Assembly (NCBI GenBank): GCA_002335605.1
Contig: BEDY01000001.1
Coordinates: 496,001-560,000 of the forward strand
Reading direction: 5' to 3'
Origin: Prillingera fragicola
Taxonomy: Eukaryota; Basidiomycota; Tremellomycetes; Trichosporonales; Trichosporonaceae
DNA: 64,000 nucleotides
This document shows, piece after piece, positions 45,801-57,886 of the stretch. Made by a program: the position numbers and the translations under genes. How positions within the stretch are numbered: the first letter of the stretch is position 1; every line of letters starts with the position of its first letter. The notes beneath the pieces were generated by a model. It was not told the DNA's origin. It saw only the letters and a list, made by a program, of their open reading frames with translations, and made no database searches.

Positions 45801-47398
45801 CTACTCGTCGTCATTGACATCCAGCCCATTCTCCTCTGCGAACTTGCGGTTCGAGACCTTCAGATCCGCCATCTGCTTCTCCCAGGACGCCTTGACGTCC
45901 TTGGCAAAGTCGGCGTCGGCGAGGAACCGGAGACCAACGGCGGCCATGCCTGCCGTGCACTTGAAGCTCCTGTCGTGCGCCTCTTCAGTCTTTGCGGCTG
46001 CCGTAAAGCCCGGAGTGTGGTTCTGCGCGCCGACGGGGGCGGGAATGCCGTACATTGGGTGGCAGCCTTGGTTCCATCAGCTCACGGTCTACGGCGAAGA
46101 GGAGACAACTCACCAGGCATGGTCTGCGTGACGTTTCCAAAGTCGGTACTCGCGCCCATGCTCTGTTCGAGCGCGACAAGGATGGGAGCCTGGTACATTT
46201 CGTTCATGACGTGGGCAAACTCGTCCTGCACGGCGTCAGCATTAATATTAATTGACAATTAATTGGAGGCACTCACCGCCAGACTCTTGTCGTTGCGCAG
46301 CTCCTTGACTACAGTTCCCTCCTCGATCTTGACCTTGCAGCCACTGGTAATCGCAGCGCCCTCGAAGCATTGCAAAACCTTTGCACGCACCACAGCAAGC
46401 TCGGCGCTCGTCGGCGCCCGGACCAGGAAGTTGAGCTCGGAACGAGGAGGAATAACATTCGGCGCCGTGCCACCACCGTAGGTGATGACGCCCTGGACGC
46501 GGGACTCGGGCTTGAGCTGCTGGCGCATCACGCCAATGGCGGCATAAGCTGTCGTCGCTGCGTCGAGCGCGTTGACTCCCTCCCACGGCGCGAGGCCGGC
46601 GTGCGACGGCTTGCCCTCGTAAGAGACCTTGATGGGCTGGTAGGCGTACGACCTAACGACGGCGCCGTTCATGGCGGATTCCTCGCCGCGGCCTGGGTGA
46701 AGCATCATGCAGGCGCCCATACCCTCGTCTGTTTCTAGTCAGTCATTGTTCTCCAGTCGTAGCCCGCAACTCACAAGCACCAGCCTCGAGGAGCCGGACC
46801 TTGCCCGCGTCGCCTTCCTCTGCGGGAGTGCCAATCAGCACGACCGTGCCGTCGACCTTGTGCTCGTCCATCGCGGCCTTGAGCGCCAGCAAAGCGCCCA
46901 CACCAGTAATGGCGATCAGGTTGTGCCCACAAGCATGCCCAATGTCGGGCAGCGCATCGTACTCGCTGTTCAACCCAAACGTCCTCCCCCCACTCCCGCG
47001 CGTGTAAGACACGCGAAAGGCAGTAGGATACTCTTTGTAGTTTTCAATCTTGAAGCCCTGCTTGGACAGAAAGTCCGTCACGGCAGCATGCGCCTTGGTC
47101 TCCTTCCAGGCCAGCTCGGGGTTCTCGTGCAGGTAGTGCGACAGCTTGGTGAGCTCGCCCTTGTGCTGCTCCAGCGTTGACTCGATGGTCTTGCGCGCCT
47201 GAACAAAAGGTCAGTGCTTCTGCCTTGAGCGTGTGACTTAGCTGCTACTCTCAACCGCGGCTATGTGCTTGCTCGCCGCAGCTCGTAGCATCCAAGACTC
47301 ACCTCTGGCATGAAAGCGACGCGGCCCGCAGCCTTGGGCGGCTCGCCCTTGGGGATGTTCTGCCCGCAGGCCGCACATGGTTCAGGAGCGATCGTCAT
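45801..47398 (-). CDS. M20 family metallo-amidohydrolase (PM20D2/aminoacylase-like)
   Basis: Exons 47398-47303, 47198-46775, 46728-46277, 46225-46114, 46066-45801 give 449 residues. M20 dizinc hydrolases cut amide bonds of N-acyl amino acids, dipeptides or related small amides. Signatures: SEYDALPDIGHACGHNLIAI (first metal ligands), GTPAEEGDAGKVRLLEAGA (catalytic Glu-Glu), YEGKPSHAGLAPWEGVNAL (lid domain His), and HPMYGIPAPVGAQNHTPGFT near the end. An N-terminal Cys pair (CAACGQ) precedes the domain. No signal peptide, so cytosolic. Convergent with PMR1 (190 bp between stops). Confidence 0.92.
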
Positions 47399-48000
47399 CT
47401 CTGTAATCCTTTTGCGTGAGTGAGGTCGAGTCTGAGAACAGCAAAAGACTTGTGCCGCATCAATCCATATATATAGCTGGAGATGGGCAGGATACGGTTA
47501 CCCGGTGACAACATCCGTATATCCCCGGCTTGTGGGACGCATATCTAATCGGCGGAGTCCGATGGAATGGAATGTACATGCATCAGCCAAAGTCTTTCGG
47601 CGCCCGGTCGCTTGATGTGCGGAAAAACAAGACTAGACCCAATGAATGCATTGCAGAGTGTACAGGAGTGTGCACGGAGGCGAGGAGTTGAACCTCGAAT
47701 GTGATGGGGGGTGCTTTGCGCTTTTATATGGAATGTTGGATTGGTTGGTGGGTGGAATTGCGCTTCGCGGTATATAGTTTACAATCTGGCACGGCTTGCG
47801 ACTGGGTGGCACCGCGGCGGCTCAGAACATTGTGTAGAAAAGAGTTGGGAGAGGGTAACAGTGCAGGTGGCTTAACGCCGGGTATGCTGTGACAGGTATG
47901 GGTTGAGCCGTGGGGGTAGTGGCGCGGCCGAGTTGAACGGCCGCCCTGTCCGTTGAGGACCGGGGTCTATCTATTTTATATGATTGGGGTGGGGAGCAGT
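47399..48000. other. Intergenic, M20 hydrolase promoter and MTHFR 3' flank
   Basis: Contains the TATA box above. A 5-bp stem with 7-nt loop at 47681-47697 (minus strand) resembles a tRNA T-arm but has no tRNA around it. No gene. Confidence 0.5.
47468..47475 (-). promoter_or_regulatory. TATA box of the M20 hydrolase gene
   Basis: TATATATA lies about 70 bp upstream of the start codon at 47398 on the minus strand, a plausible TATA position for a regulated gene. Confidence 0.55.
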
Positions 48001-49937
48001 TTAGTGGCCGTTGGCAAGGCCGTCGGCGGCCTTGAAGCGCTTGGCCGAGACCTCGTCGACGTCAAGCTGGAAGGGCTCGAAAATGGTCGAGCCGTCCTTA
48101 AAGTCGTTGGCGACAATGTTGACGAGGTAGCTCGTCTCCATGATGTCGCCAATGAGCTTGCGCGTCTCAGAGCCCTCGGGGTAGAGGTTGGCCCACTGGC
48201 AGCCGAGCTCAAAGGCCTCGTCCTTCCAGGCGACGAACGAGACGGCCTCGACAATGGTCGGCTGGACGATCTCCTTGCCGGGGAACACACCCCAGGTGAC
48301 GGCGTTGGGGCCTTCCGAGTGGGTGTTGGTGCGTAGGTCACCCTGCTTGTTGACGGCATAGTAGGTGATGCGAGGGTCACGCTCGATGCGGCGGATAAGC
48401 TCGGTGAGCTGCTCGGGCGCAACAAAGAACTCGAGGTACGCCTTCTGGTAGACGTAGCCACCAGCGGGTCCCCATCCGTGGACCTTGTCAGCCGAGGGGG
48501 CACCGTCAACGGCAGGCTGCGAGTTGATGGTCAGGAAGCCAAGCTCGTTCATGCGCGCAAGCTGGGTGTTGATGACAGCGGTCTCGGACGCAGGAGGCTG
48601 CGAGGACCAAGGGAGCTTGGAGAGCTCGCCACGGCAGAACTTGGCAAACAGTTGCGCAATGTCCTCACGGGTAGTAGGGTTGCCCCAGAGCTCCTGGGCC
48701 TGGGCGGCAGTGATACCGATAGCAACAGGGTAACCGTCGAGGTCACCGTAGGCGGGCGAACGCGAGTCACCCCAACGACCGTTGGGGAACTCGTCCCAGT
48801 CGGACGTACGCGAGAGGTACGATTGCACACGGTTGGCCCAGAAAATGGGGCGGATAGTCTCCTGGCGACGCGAGGGAGTAAGCGAGGGGCGCCATGGGAG
48901 GGGTGCGACCTGCTCGCGGCGGGGGTCCATGTCGAGCTCGTCGAGGAGCATGCGCGCTCCCTTCTCGAGGTTGAGGGTGTAGACATGAAGACCCTTTATG
49001 CCGGCCTCGTCGTTGGTGAGAATCCTGCGACACATGTCGGCCACGAGCTTGGTGCCGACGGCGCGAACCTGCTCGTCGTCGCCCTGGACGGGGTTGAGGG
49101 CCTCGTAAAAGTGAGGGGGGACAACAATGCTCTCGCGCTTGACCCAGGTCTGGAACTTTTGCCAGTTCTGAATAGGCATGATTCCGGGAACAATGGGAAC
49201 GGTGATGCCGTACGAGCGAACATCCTTGACCCACTGGAAGAAAATGTCGACGTCGTAGAACATTTGGGTAAAGATAAAGTCGGCTCCAGCGTCGACCTTT
49301 TCCTTGAGCCAGAGCATCTCCTGGTGCTTGCCTTCGGGGGTCTCGGGGGTCTCGGGATGGCCCTGGGGGAAGCCAGCGACGGCAACACAGAAGTCACCAG
49401 GGTAGTTTTTGTGGATATGACGAACAAGATCGACGGCGTGCTCAAATCCGCCGGGGGTAGGCTCCCAAGTCGACGATCCGGCCGGGGGGTCGCCACGGAG
49501 AGCGAGAATGTTTTGGCAGCCAAACTGCTTGGCCTGCTGGAGAGCCCACTCGACCTTCTCCTGAGGCACTGGGGCGTCAGCTCCACTGCTCCACTAACGT
49601 ACGTTCGCCATCGCCGCCACTCACTCTCGGTGCACGTCAGGTGCATGCAGCACTCGATACCAATTGTCTCCTGGCACACCTGCACCAGGCTCGAGGTCAG
49701 GTCGGCATTCTTGCCACCTGCACCCCAGGTAATGTCGATAAACTCGGGGCCAAGGTTGCGCATGCGCTCTATGCGGTCAAACAAGTTCTGCAGACCCTAC
49801 GACAGTGTTAGCGGGCCATTTTCGAAAGATGTGGTAGCCGCAAGTCTCACCTGGGCGGTACGTGGGGGAAAGTACTCGAACGACCAGAAGGGACGGCCCT
49901 CGCGCTCGGCCTTTGCGAGCTTGTCGGTAATCTTCAT
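48001..49937 (-). CDS. Methylenetetrahydrofolate reductase
   Basis: Reduces 5,10-methylene-THF to 5-methyl-THF with NAD(P)H and FAD, feeding methionine synthesis. Exons 49937-49851, 49796-49625, 49568-48001 give 608 residues, normal for a eukaryotic MTHFR. N-terminal TIM barrel: PFWSFEYFPPRTAQ, FIDITWGAGGKNADLT, LALRGDPPAG, GADFIFTQMFYDVDIFFQW, VPIVPGIMPIQNWQ. The C-terminal SAM-binding regulatory half is present (WGPAGGYVYQKAYLEFF, YYAVNKQGDLRTNTHSEGPN, VTWGVFPGKEIVQPT), so feedback inhibition by SAM is expected. It ends in LANGH. It is the catalytic-plus-regulatory form like yeast MET13/MET12. Confidence 0.97.
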
Positions 49938-50460
49938 GACGAGTGGGTCAGGTCAAGGGAAGAGGAGGGGAGGGGAAGGGAGGAGGGAAAGAGAAAAGAG
50001 ACGGTTCGTCGACGTGGTGGCACGTTGGTGGGTCGACTCTAGAGGTGTCTGGGGCCAGGAACGTGGCTGCCTGGTCTGGGGTCTGAGCCTGGGGTAGGCA
50101 GGGGCGTGAGCTCTAGGACGATGAGCTGTAGAGGGTGTTTTTGGGAGAGGCGTGTATGCGCAGAAGTCTCTGCTGCTGTAGTTGTAGAGGTCTGCTGAAC
50201 AGAGAGAGGTAAAAGTCAGAAGCAGGGCACAAAGTTGAAAGGGCTATCGTTACGAGCGGTGGATGAGACGGGGGGCCTGGACGGGGGAATGTCCGGGGCA
50301 ACTATCTTTTTCCATCGACCGACTCGGCTGCAGCTCACCCAGCGCAGTGGGATATTTGATCCCGTTCCTACATCCCTCATCACGTCTTCGATCACGAACA
50401 AACCCGTCTGGCTCTTCCGAAGAGTAGCTGAAATCCAAAATGCATACACTGTTATCATTG
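49938..50460. other. Intergenic, MTHFR promoter and GPN2 3' flank
   Basis: A CT-rich strand (minus) occupies 49965-50000, just upstream of the MTHFR start. Nothing else was recognised. Confidence 0.55.
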
Positions 50461-51793
50461 CTATGATAGGTCCGAACCTCCAGCCGCACCTGCAGGCACC
50501 CCATCACTTGCTCCAACTCCTCCGCTCTGAGCGGCCTTGGCCACAGCTTGAGCCTGGTGTCGAGCAGCCCATTCCTTCTCCCACTGATCCATTTGTGCTT
50601 CATCAAACTCTTCTCGGCGATCACCCCATCGCTCCTGCACATCAGACACATCCTGGTAACCGCCAGGTATCAATCCCGACGCCGAGGAGAACAAAGCTGC
50701 CAGGTTGTCGCCAGTCGTGCCACCCTCGCTGCCATCGGCTCCGTCATGCGGCATGAACACGTAGCCAGTCACCTTGTCGATCAGGCGCGTCAGCTTCATC
50801 ATGGACGCCTTGTCCTAAGATATGGCGTCAGCGATGTGCGCTCCTGAGCGTTTACTCGCACCGGACCCCACGGGGCAACTCACCTCGACAGCTAATGTTT
50901 CAAATCCCACCAATCCAAAATCCTCGATCAGCTCGCACATGGCTCGGTTCAGCTTGTGGAACCGTCTGGCTCGTGGTTCCTCCTCGAGCGTGTTCAGAAG
51001 GTATGACAGATCCTGCACTTCTGTGTAGTAGTCGAGATTGAACGCTTCGCAAGTCAGGGGAGTTCCAAAAGTCTTCGCCAGGGTTACTCACGAAGCTCGC
51101 CAAAATTGTTCAGTGTGTCAATCTTGGACAACACATTGACGTGAGGCATCTCGAGTTGCAACATGGCCCGCAAAGCAAGAAGCACAGCCGAAATGTACTT
51201 TGAGGCGTCGGTGATGGTGTGCGCGTCGGTCAAGTGGACTGCTGCTAGCTGCAGGGTGTCAGCCTGGCCTCAGAACCAGTTATTCCCCACGAACCCTGTA
51301 GTCCATCTTTGTGAGCTTTTGAATCATATTCCTCAAGCTGTCGTGGTTGGTCCATAGCTCGGCCTGCCCCGGTGTGTCAATAACAATATACCCGTTGCCG
51401 TCCTGCGTTGAAAGAACCCGATCCAACTCGTCAACAAGCCAGTCAAAGTTTGCTTCCAAGTACTCGATGCAGTACAGCATTGCGCCGTTGGGTCCCAAGC
51501 CGTATTCCTCCATGACGCTCTCAAGCGTAATGAGCTCGGTAATGGACACTGCGCAAGGGTAGGGCGGGTCGACAACTGCCGGGTCGAGATTGATAATGCT
51601 CACCGGCCGTCCGAGTGCCGTGAGGAACTGGGCTCGTTAGTCACGCGCCAAGCTCAAGGCTACTTACCTGGTGCATGCCATGGCAGTAGGTCGACTTGCC
51701 CGCACCAGGCGGGCCGGTCACGAGCTGCCCGAACGCCGTCCTGTGCACGACAGTACTGGACGAAGAAGCCTGGACGTCCTCCATGTCTTGCAT
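50461..51793 (-). CDS. GPN2: GPN-loop GTPase 2
   Basis: Exons 51793-51668, 51627-51295, 51248-51092, 51044-50884, 50814-50461 give 376 residues. GPN GTPases act in the cytosol in assembly and nuclear import of RNA polymerases II and III. Motifs: P-loop GPPGAGKSTYC, INLDPAVVDPPYP (switch I), the GPN tripeptide in GLGPNGAMLYCIEYLE, VIDTPGQAELW (G3), HVNVLSKIDTL (G4-like) and PFNLDYYTEVQDLSYLLNTL. The C-terminus beyond about residue 320 is Ala/Gly-rich and acidic. An upstream in-frame ATG at 51826 is possible; 51793 (MQDMED) is used. The exon 2 donor is GTTCGT, weaker than the others. Confidence 0.93.
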
Positions 51794-54153
51794 CGTCGAC
51801 GTGTTGCTTGCTGTAACGATTTGCAAACTCTTCGGCTAGGACCAAGAGCCGGTACACTAGGGGAAGCGGTGGTGCGCAGTCGGCGTCGGCGTGGAGGCTG
51901 CAGCGGGGTTGCTGGACCGCGTGGAGGACGGGCGAGGAAGGCGGTGGACGACGAGTTCCCCTCTTGGGTTTTTCGAGGCCGCGGCGACAATCGGGGTGGA
52001 GCGAGGGATACTGCGCAGTGTAGTCGAGGTACTTGGCAGTGGCTGTGTGGTATGGTGAGGCGGTGCTCCTTTTGGCGTGGTCGGCAGCAATAACAAGGAA
52101 TGAAAAGGCAAACAGCTGCGAGGTGACTGTCGATTTGCCACCAAAGATGCTCAAAAGTGCTGCCTGACGTAGCAAACGAGCTCTTGGTGGAGGGACGGAA
52201 TCAGATTGTTCAATGTCTCCCTCAGATACGGAATCAAAATTTCAGTTACCAGGTACAACAAGGTCACGTGGATCCTAAATGAAAATGCTCATCGTTCTGT
52301 TTGGCTCCTTGGCCTCCTTGTGTTTTTCTCGTTTCTTCGAGGGCAGCCGCTTTTCCAGAAGACTGGCACGCCGTACATGGTCAGGAGACAGCATGCAGTG
52401 GCGCGGTACCGTCTGCAGTCCAGACTCGGGATGCAGGTCTGTAAATGCGCAGCAATAGAGGCGAGGAGCGAGGCAAGCGCGAGATCGCGAGGGATGCCCT
52501 TGCTGCTCGCTCCCTTTAGGGGTACGCTGCGACGCAAGAATCTCGGCTGGCGAGGCGCGTCGCAGCTTTACGCCGTCAGGTCCGACGTGGTTGCCGGGGT
52601 ACGGCCATTTGGCACGGCGAGCCCTTTTGCCTCTCGCCCTGTTCGCCCTTCTTTCCTGGCAGCACGTTTCCGCGCCGGCCGTCCAGACAAGGGGCCAGGT
52701 GGGCACGCTGTTATGGGGAGTGCATTGCCTGATTTTTTTTTCAGCATTCTGCCCATTAAGACGCTCCCTATTGGTGAGTCGTGTGGCCAGACCAACACAA
52801 AGCCAAGGCCGTCTTGGGATGCAAGGCCGTTGTTTGGTGGCCGATATCCGAGTGACCCGGGTTGGCGCGTTGGCGACTTGGTCGAATGGGTGCACCTGCT
52901 GCTCGGTATGCCAAGCCCATACACAACAGATCTTGTGTGACTGCGCGCTGTGCTGATCGCATGTGCTGGTACGATCAGGCACTGCACTGGCTTCTTGGGT
53001 AGCTTCAATGCATTAGAGCTGGCGCCGTACACGAGATACTAAACGGTGACAGAGTGAATTCAAGCAGCAGTAGTTTGGTTACTGCCACACCTTGCAACGT
53101 CTTGGGCAACGTGTCTTGTGATGATGCTCAGGGCGGACCCCCAGTCGTGTCTGGCGGCGCGAGAGAGGAACAGCGGTCCAGGGCAGACAGACGTCAGGGC
53201 TTTCGTCCGTTGGGTGTCCTCCTGCCCTGAGGCGGCAAGAGCCAGTAAGGCTGCTACTTTGCAAGCAGCGGGCTTCTTCCCCCTCCCCCACCCGTCATCC
53301 CTGCTGGCTGCTGGCTGCTGTTGCTGCTGGCTGCTGCTCCTCCTCCTGGCTGCTCCTGCTGTTCGTGTGCATGCATCTTGCACCAAGTACAAGGCTAGTC
53401 CCATTCCTCGGATTCACTGTTCCCCACTACCACACTTTTCTTGCGCAGCAATCCTGCTCGTCTTTTCCACCCTCATCATCATCATCATCATTACCAGCAT
53501 ACACCACACAGCATATAGAAAACGATACCAATTATTACACACGGAGTCTGGGCTCGCGACAGCCAACCAATCCATCACTGGCCCTTTGACCCCAGCCACC
53601 AGACCCCCAACGGCCCTGGACGCTCAAGCATCACAATCCTGGACAGACAGACCCTCTCTGGGTGACCTTCCCCCAAGCTGTGTCTCGCCCACCTGGCTCC
53701 TGCCTCGTCTTGTCTTTGGCAAAATCAACCTTGCTTCCTCTTGTTCGCCGATAGAGTACGGACCTCTTTCTTGTCGTCTCCCTGGTCTAATTGGCTCGGA
53801 TCACATTGGCCGGATACTCTCCGTCGTCGTAAACCCCCCTCCATCGTCCTCGGTCCTACGACATCCAGCAACGCGCTTGGTTCCTTGTGCAGGAAAGGCG
53901 CCAAAGCACTATCTGCGTCGGCCTAGTGGTGTCCACCCTAGCGTCTCAAACTAGCCCTGCACTTTCAGACAACACACACCGCCAACCGACACGCGCTACC
54001 CATCGACGTTCAAGGTGACTACTCATCTAGGCAACTCGGTCATCTCTCTCTCTTTTCTTTCTTGCAGTCGCCTATCCGCATCCACCTCCTCGCACACCTC
54101 AGCCCTCATACACGCACTGGCGACTTGAACGCGCTGCTCCCTTTTGGCCTCCG
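51794..54153. other. 2.4-kb intergenic region, GPN2 promoter and long leader of the sugar-nucleotide transporter
   Basis: Several open frames (up to about 280 codons) lack conserved or protein-like sequence. The right part (53400-54060) is pyrimidine-rich with CAT repeats near 53476-53500, and a TTTCTTTCTTGCAG acceptor at about 54052-54065 suggests a 5' UTR intron of the transporter gene. No tRNA or repeat element recognised. Confidence 0.5.
53301..53362. repeat. GCT/CTG-rich imperfect trinucleotide repeat
   Basis: CTGCTGGCTGCTGGCTGCTG-type units run for about 60 bp with CTC interruptions. It lies in the transporter's upstream region and is probably non-coding. Confidence 0.7.
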
Positions 54154-56550
54154 ATGCCGACACCAATCTCGTCGCCAACATGGCCATCCCATGCGGCCGG
54201 GAGCGCTGCAGGAACGAGCTCGAGCAACGCTACCACTGCCTCGAGCTCGAACGGACGGGGAGCGTCTGTGCCGAGCCATAAAAGAGACGACATTGATGAG
54301 GGGCTAGTGATGAAGGAAAAGGACCGCTACGACGAGGCTTTCGGACATGCTGGTGGACGGGAAATGGGTGTCACACGGCCAAAGCGTCGGCTTTCAAGGT
54401 GAGCTGGAGAACTACGGGCGAGATTGGCTGGGTGAGAGCGAGCGTATGGCGGCGCTCATTCCTGGCAATGCGTACCAGCCACTGGCCCCGTGCCCAGACA
54501 GCGACGCGTATGGCGGCGTCGGGGTCCGGGTCCATCGCGCATGGACATGTTGACCCGTCTGTCATTGTCTGCCGCGGCACGCTCGCTCTCGCGCAAGCCG
54601 TGTACTCGCCCGTTTCCTGACGACGCGTACGCTTACTGACTAGTCCTTCTCCTCCTCATACGATCATGCAATTCGACTCGTCCTCGACTGAATCATCTAG
54701 AGCGCAATCCGCTGCCTCATCTCCTCCAGCGTCGCCCAGTGGGTTCCAGAATTTTACCCCACCGTTCGAGGGACGCAACGCAGGAGGAGGTCCGTCGTCC
54801 TCGTTTGTGCGTTCCCCGACCACTGCTCGCATCGACGAAAAAGAGGTGTCCTATCCACCCCCTGGCTCCCAGGGGTCCTCCTCCAGCGGACCACCAATGT
54901 TGTGTGGTGTTGAGCTAAAGTGGATTTCGTGAGTTGACATCAGGTGCCCCGAGCTACCGCTGACATCGACAGTCTCCTCACTCTGGCCTTGCAGAATGCT
55001 TTCCTCACAATCATCATGCACTACTCGCGGATATCCACACCGCCGGACCGCACCTACTCTGCCGCGGCTGCCGTATTGTTGAACGAGCTGCTCAAGGGGA
55101 CCATCTCGGTGCTTGTCGCCCTGTGGACCATTGACGGCAACCTCACCAAGGAGCAGCAGCCTTTCATTCGCCGTGGCGTGAACAATCCGAAAAAGTTCAC
55201 GATGCTCGACAAGTCGAGGCTACAGGCTCTGGGCAAGTCAGTCTTCTCCCCCGATTGCTACAAACTTGCTATCCCTGCGATTCTCTACGTCATTCAGAAC
55301 AACTTGCAATACGTCGCTGCGTCCAACCTCGACGTCGCCACGTTCCAGGTCACCTACCAGATGAAGATTCTCACTACGGCCTTCTTCTCGGTCATTATGC
55401 TCCGAAAGCGCTTGAGCCGCGCCAAGTGGGCTGCGCTTTTGATGCTCGCCATTGGTGTCGGTATTGTGCAGCTCCAGTCGGCCAAGCCTCCGGCTCATGC
55501 CGCTGCCCCCGTCGAGGAGGCAGTAGCTGCCGCCGCGGCGGCGATTACCGACAAGGTCGGACATCACGCACAGCTGCGCCGCGACGATGAGAGGTCTATC
55601 GCCAATCCCGACAGGGTCATGAATCCGTTGAAGGGTTTCCTCGCGGTGACTCTTGCATGTGTTACCTCGGGTCTCGCTGGAGTCTACTTTGAGCTTATCC
55701 TCAAGACCAACAACGGAGGCGGAACGCAGCCCAACCTTTGGGTTCGCAACACCCAGCTGTCCATCTTCTCGCTCGTACCGGCAATCGCACCGATCTTGTT
55801 CTCGGGCCACTCCCCGGACATGTCGTGGCTCGCTAGTGTGGCGTCCAAGTTTTCCAACTTTAACGGCTGGGCAATTGGCACAATCCTAACGCAGACGTTT
55901 GGAGGTTTGATCACTGCTATCGTCATTCGCTACAGTGACAACATCATGTAAGTGGCGCACTCTGCCCTCGTGGGCCAATGCTGACACTACACAGGAAGGG
56001 CTTTGCTACGTCGCTTTCGATCATCATCTCGTTCATGGCCTCGGTTGTGCTGTTCGCGCACCCTATCACGGTCTCGTTTGTGCTAGGTGCCTCGATCGTC
56101 CTCGGCGCAACCATTCTCTACAACACCCCTAGTGTCGCCGACTCACCGCCTACGCGCACGGCCGTTGGTGTGCTCCCCGGTTCCCCCATTCCCACAAGCG
56201 CACCTATTCTCGGCGAGCCCCAGCCTCCGTCCCGGACCTCGAGTGCTCTCTCGCTTTTGGGTATCGGCAGCAGCTCACGCCCCGGCAGCCGCCGCACCTC
56301 GGCGTCTGATCTTCGCGCCCAGTTCCCCATCACGCTCGGACAGGGTATGACGAGCGGATCGCCCGCGCTCTCGCGCAGCGGCTCGTTCCAGCGTTCGGGT
56401 GCTGCGACGCCGTTCTTGACGTCAAATCATAATTCGCACACCAACATTGCCGAGTACGCACGCAGCAGCTTGGGCAATAATAACTCGAGGTTGTCGCCAT
56501 CCCCGACAAAGTCAAAGCCCAACCTCACTGTCGACACACGTGTCGAGTAG
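54154..56550 (+). CDS. Nucleotide-sugar transporter, UDP-galactose type (SLC35A family)
   Basis: Imports UDP-sugars into the Golgi in exchange for UMP. Exons 54154-54398, 54644-54928, 54973-55947, 55995-56550 give 686 residues. The core starts at KWISLLTLALQNAFLTIIMH and contains hydrophobic helices and family blocks LYVIQNNLQYVAASNLDVAT, FQVTYQMKILTTAFFSVIML, GFLAVTLACVTSGLAGVYFE, WVRNTQLSIFSL, WAIGTILTQTFGGLITAIVI and RYSDNIMKGFATSLSIIISF. Ser-rich N-terminal (about 175 residues) and C-terminal (about 130 residues) cytosolic extensions are long for the family. The first exon is supported by in-frame splicing with a TACTGAC branch and TAG acceptor at 54643; the alternative start is MQFDSSS at 54666 (597 residues). 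Confidence 0.88.
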
Positions 56551-56867
56551 GCGCCCCAGGTCTGGGGTGCGGTAGGAAGGATGGAGGGAAGGAGGAGGAG
56601 GAAGTGGCTAGGCTAGCATCATTATGTTTAGGTCGGCGCGGCGCGCCATAGTATTAGACTGTGCTGCCGGCTTGCTACCGGTAAAGCATAATGCGTGATT
56701 ACAGGTCTGATGCACCTATTAATATGTACAGACGAGCATGTTGCCAGTGAAGCCGCATCAACATTTTGCCACCGCCATGGCGCGTGTCGGCGGATTACAC
56801 CACACGACTGCGCGTCATTCCACTTCGCTCCTCTGATAACCACACACACGACCAGAAGTCGAAAAAA
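56551..56867. other. Intergenic, 3' flank of transporter and promoter of four-TM gene
   Basis: 317 bp, with an AT-rich word ACCTATTAATATG near 56713 and GAAAAAAATGG directly at the next start codon. No gene. Confidence 0.55.
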
Positions 56868-57886
56868 ATGGCAATAGTCGAAGACGTCCCCGACACGCCA
56901 CCTGCGACGAACCAGCCCCGCCGCCGGCCAGGCAAGGGCAAGCAGTCCGCTGGGGGCATTCCCCTCGGTCCACGGCCGAGCGAGATCATCGCCGCCGCCG
57001 CTGCTGCTGGGGGCTCGCGCGGCGCGTCAAAGGGCCAGGCTGGCAGGGAGCCGCTTGTCTCGCTTGGCCTCGAGGATCTCAAGGCTGCCGGGGTGTCGTT
57101 TCATGAAGTCGATGGGGCGGGGAATCCCTTGGAACAAAGCGGGGAGGACGAGTATGAGTATGTCGACGAAGAGGAGATGGAGGTGTACGACTCGGACGTG
57201 GATGGGGCTGGTTGTGCGGATGACGAGGCGGACGAGCGGACCGACGAGGAGCGTGAGGCCGAGTTGTGGTGGGACGAGTTCTTTGACAGCATGCTGTATA
57301 CTGTGCCGTTTAGCTTTCTTTATCTCATGCTCGCCATGTGAGTTGCGAGCCCCGAGGGGTTTGGCGCTGACGACCCCGCAGCTTGACAAACTTGTCGTAC
57401 AACAACCGCCCGACTATTACGCAGTATGCCAAGGACTATGTTGTCGCCCTCATCGGTGAGTAGTTGCTTCCTTGTGCACATGGCTAACATCGCAGCCGTC
57501 GGGGTCATTGTCTTCTACAGTACGTCGCCGCTCAGTCTAACGACAACTTGTCACTAACTGGCCCAGCATCCCGGCACGCCAAGAACATGCGCCTCATGAA
57601 CGTTGTCGCTCTCGTATCCATCATTTGCGGCATGAGGCTCATCTGGCTCGTCAACAAGGCCAACTGGCTTGTTGTTATTGCGCAGGTGCGTTGCGTACGC
57701 CGGCTTGTTCCACCGTGGACGACCCTGGACGCTGTGCTCTTGGTGGCTCGCTGACACTCGCAGGGCCCACCGATTGGCACACTCTGGATCATCACCGTTG
57801 TTCAACTACCCCTCGGTCGCGCCGTTATTGCGCTCAGCTCGGTGGCTGCATGGGCGTGGTATAACAACATGAAGCTCAGGCCTTGA
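56868..57886 (+). CDS. Four-transmembrane protein of unknown function
   Basis: Exons 56868-57337, 57382-57455, 57496-57519 (24 nt), 57567-57685, 57764-57886 give 269 residues. The N-terminal half is cytosolic: a basic PRRRPGKGK region, an Ala-rich stretch and an acidic block (EDEYEYVDEEEMEVYDSDVD). Four hydrophobic helices follow: SMLYTVPFSFLYLMLAIL, YVVALIAVGVIVFYTS, MNVVALVSIICGMRLIWLV, and LWIITVVQLPLGRAVIALSS with a WAWYNN end. I cannot name the family with confidence; the layout is shared by uncharacterised fungal membrane proteins. No signal peptide, so probably ER or vacuole membrane. Confidence 0.82.

Noticed and set aside
47681..47697. T-arm-like hairpin (5-bp stem, TTCAACT loop) on the minus strand
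   Set aside because: No matching acceptor, D or anticodon arms upstream, so not a tRNA.
48478..50097. 539-codon open frame on the plus strand across MTHFR
   Set aside because: Antisense shadow of the MTHFR gene; GC-rich third positions leave the opposite frame open. Its sequence is a low-complexity Val/Gly/Leu/Arg mix without motifs.
52206..52940. 244-codon frame on the plus strand
   Set aside because: Unrelated frames of similar length overlap it on the minus strand, composition is non-protein-like, and no motif or splice support is seen.
53118..53954. 278-codon frame on the plus strand
   Set aside because: Includes the GCT and CAT repeats and CT-rich leader; looks like 5' untranslated or promoter sequence of the transporter.
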